The translations under genes and the position numbers were made by a program. A DNA stretch of 10,114 nt, taken from contig CP070700.1 in NCBI GenBank assembly GCA_020349865.1, positions 4,356,742-4,366,855 of the forward strand, in the 5' to 3' direction. Shown one piece after another: positions 7,376 through 10,114 of this stretch (its first letter is position 1; every line of letters begins with the position of its first letter). Origin of the DNA: Desulfobacteraceae bacterium (lineage in GTDB: Bacteria > Desulfobacterota > DSM-4660 > Desulfatiglandales > Desulfatiglandaceae). The notes under the pieces are model-generated. The model worked only from the letters and a program-made list of their open reading frames with translations, was not told where the DNA came from and made no database searches.

Positions 7376-7473
7376 CACCCAATTAAGGTTTTATAGTAAT
7401 AAGGCGGTCAAAAAAGCTCACAGTTCTTGACAGTTTAACTGTTTGAAAAAAATCAATATTTGATAATTGGGTG
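7376..7473. repeat. 98-base segment bounded by perfect 10-base inverted repeats
   Basis: CACCCAATTA (7376-7385) and TAATTGGGTG (7464-7473) bound an AT-rich 98-base segment with no coding potential. Inside is ACAGTTTAACTGTTTGAAAA (from 7430), nearly the same as the ends of the larger element at 9670-9966. The structure resembles a tiny non-autonomous transposon (MITE) or its remnant. No target duplication was recognised. Confidence 0.4.
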
Positions 7474-7639
7474 CCGGTTCAAAAGTTCGCTCTAGAGACT
7501 GGGGATCAGTGCTCCAATGCTGTGCCCATTTTTCATAATGGATCGGATTAAGACCCGCATACGCAGATGCAAACCCCGATTCCGGCTCAACGGCCTTTTA
7601 GAAACGCAGTGTATCATCATTTTTCCCTGGTCCCGATGA

Positions 7640-7714
7640 AATGGCTCATGGTATCCTGAACCGGAAATAGCTATTAAGGACCCCGAAGGAAATCGGGCGA
7701 CGCTTTCTTATTAG
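7640..7714 (+). pseudogene. C-terminal remnant of a VOC/glyoxalase-family gene
   Basis: The last 24 codons before TAG at 7712-7714 read ...PEPEIAIKDPEGNRATLSY. 'IKDPEGN' is the typical C-terminal signature of VOC (glyoxalase/bleomycin-resistance) proteins. An in-frame TGA at 7637-7639 closes the frame upstream, and I could not follow a VOC-like protein further 5' in any frame, so only the tail seems to survive. It sits 41 bases ahead of arsN2 on the same strand, so the two may once have been one operon. The stretch is short, hence moderate confidence. Confidence 0.45.
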
Positions 7715-7755
7715 GTAGGGGGTGTATCCGATGAATAGGGAGATCGAGTTCAAAT

Positions 7756-8187
7756 ATGAAAGTTGATTTTGTGAACACAGCCGAGGAAAAGCAACTCAAA
7801 GGGCTGCTCGCAGAGTGCGAATTGCATTCCAGTGACATTAGATCTTCAGATTTGAGACATTTCCTGGTTATGCGGGATGGCACTCGCCTTGCCGGCGTTG
7901 TTGGCCTCGAGGTAGTTGGTGAGTCCTCTTTGCTGCGTTCTTTAGCAGTTTCACCAAAATATCGGAAAAAAGGAATTGCCTCTGGGCTTTTAAAGAAGGT
8001 GGAAGAGTATGCGCGATCCAAAGGGATTGAGAAACTGTATTTACTCACCGTAACGGCCAACGAATTCTTCGCGAAACAAGGCTACCAGGAAGTAGACCGT
8101 GGATCGGCCCCGGATGCTCTGCAAATGACGACGGAGTTTCAAAGCATATGCCCTTCAACCGCAACATGCATGGTAAAGCAACTATAG
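7756..8187 (+). CDS. arsN2: ArsN2-like GNAT N-acetyltransferase
   Basis: A 143-residue GNAT-fold acetyltransferase. The acetyl-CoA signature is seen at about 60-79, LRSLAVSPKYRKKGIASGLL. The C-terminal part has the hallmarks of the family annotated as arsenic-resistance N-acetyltransferase ArsN2: LLTVTANEFFAKQGY (96-110), VDRGSAPDAL and TTEFQSICPSTATCMVKQL, with Cys132 and Cys138 near the end. Related ArsN1 acetylates arsinothricin; the substrate of ArsN2 is not firmly known. The start at 7756 is chosen because an earlier ATG at 7731 runs into a stop overlapping this site. AGGGAG lies about 14 bases upstream, a rather long spacing. The gene converges on arsM with 200 bases between stops, consistent with a local arsenic cluster. 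It is soluble and cytoplasmic. Confidence 0.8.
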   Translation: MKVDFVNTAEEKQLKGLLAECELHSSDIRSSDLRHFLVMRDGTRLAGVVGLEVVGESSLLRSLAVSPKYRKKGIASGLLKKVEEYARSKGIEKLYLLTVTANEFFAKQGYQEVDRGSAPDALQMTTEFQSICPSTATCMVKQL

Positions 8188-8206
8188 GGGTGGGCTTTAA
8201 TCAAGC

Positions 8207-8223
8207 CACCACCTCTGGTGGTG
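8207..8223 (+). terminator. GC-rich hairpin after arsN2
   Basis: CACCACC (8207-8213) and GGTGGTG (8217-8223) form a 7-pair stem with a 3-base loop, beginning 20 bases after the arsN2 stop. Imperfect pairing extends outward. No T-run follows, so it may end transcription only partly or stabilise the mRNA 3' end. Confidence 0.45.
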
Positions 8224-8387
8224 ATTGGGTTACTCTTGACAGGAAGTCGGTTGCAAGCCTGAATATCTATCCTAAAGTAAAGCAAGGCAGATGAATAATA
8301 ATATTGTTTTCTGTTTGGACATCTGCTGGTTGTAGTATTTTTTAAAGTATTGGCAGCTTTTCATAATTTCATAAATTCATTATTCCA

Positions 8388-9206
8388 TTATTTCTTCCCT
8401 TCTACTTCAATGCTCACGATAGACTCAGAAATTTCTTTGACCTGTTCTGCCGTTAGATGTAAATCATTCATAATCGATTTGACGAATGGGTCTGTTGCTT
8501 CTGCCATAATTGAAAAGGGTCTTTCATCTTTAACATTGACATTTTCAAAGCCAGCTGAGGTTATGGCAGCAAGGTAGTCATCCTTTATAAGTGCACCGGC
8601 TACGCAACCCACATATGCGTCTATACTTTCTCTGACAGAATCCGGAAGCGCCTTGAGCAGAACAATATCCGATATCATCAATCGCCCACCTGGTTTAAGC
8701 ACCCTATGCGCTTCCTGAAATACTCTTCTCTTGTCAGGGGAAAGGTTAATAACACAGTTTGAAATCATGACATCAATGGTATTATCAGCCACAGGAAGAT
8801 TTTCAATCTCACCAAGACGAAATTCCACGTTCATGTGGTTCCCTTCCGTAGCATTTTTGCGCGCAAGGCTGATCATCTCCGGTGTCATATCCACACCAAT
8901 AACCTTGCCCGCCTTACCCACCTTTTCAGCTGCAAGAAAACAATCCATCCCTCCCCCTGAGCCCAGGTCGAGTACTAGTTCACCCTCCTTCAATGATGCA
9001 AGCGCTGTGGGATTACCACAACCAAGGCCAAGATTCGCATCATCAGGAACAGATTTTAATTCTTTCTCTGAATATCCCACGCCTTTACTTATTCTCTCAG
9101 CCTGTTTGGCTGGTCCACAGCATGTAGGGACAGGACCACAGCATGTGCTTTTGTTTATAGCTATTTTCCCATATTTTTCTCTTACAATATCTCTCATATC
9201 TTCCAT
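8388..9206 (-). CDS. arsM: Arsenite S-adenosylmethionine methyltransferase
   Basis: A 272-residue class I SAM methyltransferase of the ArsM type, which methylates As(III) stepwise in the cytoplasm. The SAM-binding motif is LDLGSGGGMDC (79-89) with acidic Asp106. The Cys residues expected for As(III) binding are present: Cys63 in GLGCGNP, Cys151 in SNCVINL and Cys201 in YVGCVAGAL. An N-terminal pair of CCGP motifs (Cys22-23 and Cys29-30) could supply a further arsenic thiol. VLKPGGRLMISD (169-180) is the usual post-motif strand. The C-terminal region (about 230-272) is short. It is the second gene of an operon: its ATG lies 9 bases after the hgcC-like stop, and its ribosome site GAGGTGA overlaps that stop, so translation is probably coupled. 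No transcription terminator is obvious downstream. Confidence 0.9.
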   Translation of the reverse strand: MEDMRDIVREKYGKIAINKSTCCGPVPTCCGPAKQAERISKGVGYSEKELKSVPDDANLGLGCGNPTALASLKEGELVLDLGSGGGMDCFLAAEKVGKAGKVIGVDMTPEMISLARKNATEGNHMNVEFRLGEIENLPVADNTIDVMISNCVINLSPDKRRVFQEAHRVLKPGGRLMISDIVLLKALPDSVRESIDAYVGCVAGALIKDDYLAAITSAGFENVNVKDERPFSIMAEATDPFVKSIMNDLHLTAEQVKEISESIVSIEVEGKK

Positions 9207-9215
9207 TTTATCACC

Positions 9216-9500
9216 TCACTCTGAGATATCTTTCATAATTGGCCCGAGCATGGCTTTCACCGTACCCGCAAAGTCATCCGCCTTCATAAGTGTTATACAG
9301 CAAACTTCACCTTCTCGCTCTAAACTAATTACGGCAAGTTTATCACCGGCCTTTATGCCGGCCTTTTCACGTAATTCTTTTGGAAGTACGAGCTGACCTC
9401 TCCCGTCAACAGTAACGAGGGCATCTATTTTGCAACAGCCGGCACGTAATGGTTTTGATGCACCCGTAGCCCGATTCCTGGCTTTCAGTGTCCCTCCCAT
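9216..9500 (-). CDS. AbrB/SpoVT-type regulator, HgcAB-associated (HgcC-like) family
   Basis: A 94-residue protein with a swapped-hairpin AbrB DNA-binding domain at about 28-72 (ALVTVDGRGQLVLPKELREKAG...GDKLAVISL). It carries two Cys pairs, Cys22-Cys23 before the domain and Cys67-Cys68 in EVCCITL, and a C-terminal helix ending LGPIMKDISE. This pattern matches what databases call HgcAB-associated protein or HgcC, named from genes near the mercury-methylation pair hgcAB. It also occurs beside arsM, as here. No hgcA or hgcB is present in the window, so the name should not imply mercury methylation. The Cys pairs suggest metal or arsenite sensing (inference). ATG at 9500 follows AAAGGGGGCG; a strong promoter lies upstream. 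It probably regulates its own operon with arsM. Confidence 0.8.
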   Translation of the reverse strand: MGGTLKARNRATGASKPLRAGCCKIDALVTVDGRGQLVLPKELREKAGIKAGDKLAVISLEREGEVCCITLMKADDFAGTVKAMLGPIMKDISE

Positions 9501-9530
9501 TTTTCGCCCCCTTTCAGTCTTTTCTGATTT

Positions 9531-9564
9531 ATCTGATCAATCATATATTTCAATATAATCTGAT
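9531..9564. promoter_or_regulatory. Possible operator at the hgcC-arsM promoter
   Basis: Two direct copies of ATCTGAT (9531-9537 and 9558-9564) flank an imperfect palindrome ATATATTTCAATATA (about 9543-9557) that overlaps the -10 box, and TGATCA (9534-9539) is itself palindromic. Such AT-rich dyads at the start of ars operons often bind ArsR-type repressors; the AbrB-like protein encoded by the operon is another candidate. No binding data are available. Confidence 0.4.
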
Positions 9565-9580
9565 GAAACTGTTTTGTCAA
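9552..9580 (-). promoter_or_regulatory. Sigma70-type promoter of the hgcC-arsM operon
   Basis: On the minus strand, TTGACA (9575-9580) and TATATT (9552-9557) are separated by exactly 17 bases, close to the consensus. It lies 52-80 bases upstream of the HgcC-like ATG. It is the best promoter match in the window. Confidence 0.7.
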
Positions 9581-9669
9581 GTGCGCGGCATAATTTTTTT
9601 TCGATTCTGTGAAAAACAAATGCGTTCACTCTCCTTCAAGACAGGATGGGGCTTTTGTAGAGGTTTAAG

Positions 9670-9966
9670 GTAACAGTTTAGCTGTTTGAAAAAACCATCA
9701 CTACACTATTGGGCCGTGGGTATCTCTTTCAGAAGGGCCGCAACACAAATTCTTCAAAGCTCGTCGAACGCCCCCTGGGCCATGGACAGGGGCGTGGAGC
9801 AGGCAGAAATGGCTGCTGTTATAAAGGAACCTATCTTATGGGGCTGTCCTGGGTCGAGTTTTAAGGCCCATCTGCCGTTCAATGGAATGATGTAGTTTTT
9901 TGCGGCCCTTCTGAAAGAGATACCCACGGCCCATTTTGCACTATTTTCAAACAGCTAAACTGTTAC
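9670..9966. repeat. 297-base element with long two-part inverted repeats
   Basis: The left arm has a 23-base block (9670-9692) and a 33-base block (9711-9743). Both recur exactly inverted on the right (9944-9966 and 9900-9932), separated by unequal non-pairing spacers (18 and 11 bases). The centre (9744-9899) is unique and includes a smaller stem ACGCCCC/GGGGCGT. The outside flanks GGTTTAAG (9662-9669) and GGTAAAAG (9967-9974) agree in 6 of 8 bases and could be a degraded target duplication. No transposase is present, so it looks like a non-autonomous mobile element or a gene for a long-stem RNA. Both strands have open frames (plus 9686-9895, minus 9754-9954) that share the arm-coded WAVGISFRRAA. 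Neither is recognised as a real protein. Confidence 0.7.
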
Positions 9967-10009
9967 GGTAAAAGCATCGGCATCTGCCGAGCCCGGGAGA
10001 AATTCTTGG

Positions 10010-10038
10010 TTGACATATATACCACATTGTGGTATTTA
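10010..10038 (+). promoter_or_regulatory. Promoter with palindromic operator for a gene right of the window
   Basis: TTGACA (10010-10015) is followed 17 bases later by TATTTA (10033-10038). The spacer holds a perfect palindrome, ATACCACA-T-TGTGGTAT (10019-10035). A repressor bound there would block RNA polymerase, the layout typical of autoregulated toxin-antitoxin or small-regulator operons. The gene it controls is not visible. Confidence 0.6.
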
Positions 10039-10063
10039 AATAATCTAAGATCTAAGTGTGATG

Positions 10064-10114
10064 GTTTCGTAAAAAGTCTGTCCTAAAGTCATTGCGAGCG
10101 TAGTGAAGCAATCT
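10064..10114. repeat. REP-like dispersed repeat, cut by window end
   Basis: GTTTCGTAAAAAGTC followed by TCATTGCGAGCG and GAAGCAATCT matches a short repeat family I know from many Desulfobacterota and related genomes, with ATTGC (10091-10095) and GCAAT (10108-10112) as palindromic ends. It lies only about 25 bases after the promoter above, so if that promoter is active the repeat would be in its 5' leader or interrupt it. Confidence 0.55.

Larger units (their letters stand above)
6963..7755. other. Gene-poor 790-base region with repeats and gene remnant
   Basis: No intact gene is visible. From left to right there are: two copies of GGTTCCCGAG (near 7067 and 7144) and near-inverted copies of GCGGCAATTTCA-like sequence around 7100 and 7175; a hairpin at 7243-7264; T-rich tracts and a GGAGGAGGAGGA purine run (about 7303-7336) that looks like a ribosome site but has no start codon after it; a 10-base inverted repeat enclosing 7376-7473; and the end of a VOC-like gene at 7640-7714. 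The mix of short repeats and decayed coding sequence suggests a site of past insertions and deletions. Confidence 0.55.

Noticed and set aside
8731..9396. 221-residue plus-strand frame over arsM and the AbrB gene
   Set aside because: It lies opposite two well-supported genes and has no recognisable domain.
9686..9895. 69-residue plus-strand frame within the inverted-repeat element
   Set aside because: No ribosome site or known similarity; part of it is coded by the repeat arm and its centre lies opposite an equally open minus-strand frame.
9754..9954. Resemblance of PLNGRWALKLDPG to the N-terminus of family 2 glycoside hydrolases
   Set aside because: The likeness covers only about a dozen residues and what follows does not fit that family; it is too short to support.
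1..10114. CRISPR arrays, tRNA and rRNA genes
   Set aside because: No regularly spaced repeats, cloverleaf-like sequence with a T-loop GGTTCGAATCC-type motif, or rRNA segments were seen on either strand.

Overview
The window looks like chromosome of an anaerobic bacterium, most likely an uncultured or sulfate-reducing member of the Desulfobacterota. The grounds are an electron-bifurcating Nfn-type transhydrogenase, a DUF3786 protein, an HgcC-type AbrB regulator beside an arsenite methyltransferase, an apparent selenoprotein, and a REP-like 'TCATTGCGAG...GAAGCAATCT' repeat common in that group. The taxonomic call is inference; there is no rRNA gene here.

Layout. 1-816 is the 3' part of a DUF3786 gene that begins upstream of the window. 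It converges on a minus-strand serine/threonine kinase with a C-terminal cyclic-nucleotide-binding domain (845-2227). Next is a minus-strand glycine-zipper lipoprotein (2422-3153). A divergent intergenic region with inverted repeats leads to nfnA-nfnB (3473-5813, plus strand), which encode the two subunits of an NADH-dependent ferredoxin:NADP+ oxidoreductase. A 450-base gap precedes an exported DUF1573 protein (6264-6962). Its reading frame is interrupted by a single TGA exactly where the family has the first Cys of its CGCT motif, so I read it as a probable selenoprotein (Sec73-Gly-Cys75).

6963-7755 carries no intact gene. It holds small inverted repeats and the C-terminal remnant of a VOC/glyoxalase-like gene. 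Then comes an arsenic-related cluster: arsN2-like acetyltransferase (7756-8187, plus) converging on a minus-strand two-gene operon, hgcC-like AbrB regulator then arsM (9500 to 8388), behind a strong sigma70-type promoter. The right end holds a 297-base inverted-repeat element (9670-9966), a promoter with a perfect 17-base palindromic operator (about 10010-10038) reading out of the window, and a REP-like repeat cut by the window edge.

How the parts relate. nfnA and nfnB form one enzyme. arsM, hgcC and arsN2 plausibly form an arsenic-handling module (methylation, regulation, N-acylation). The kinase, lipoprotein and DUF1573 genes are single units with no clear link to neighbours. The most interesting item is the DUF1573 Sec candidate, followed by the long inverted-repeat element and the arsenic module.
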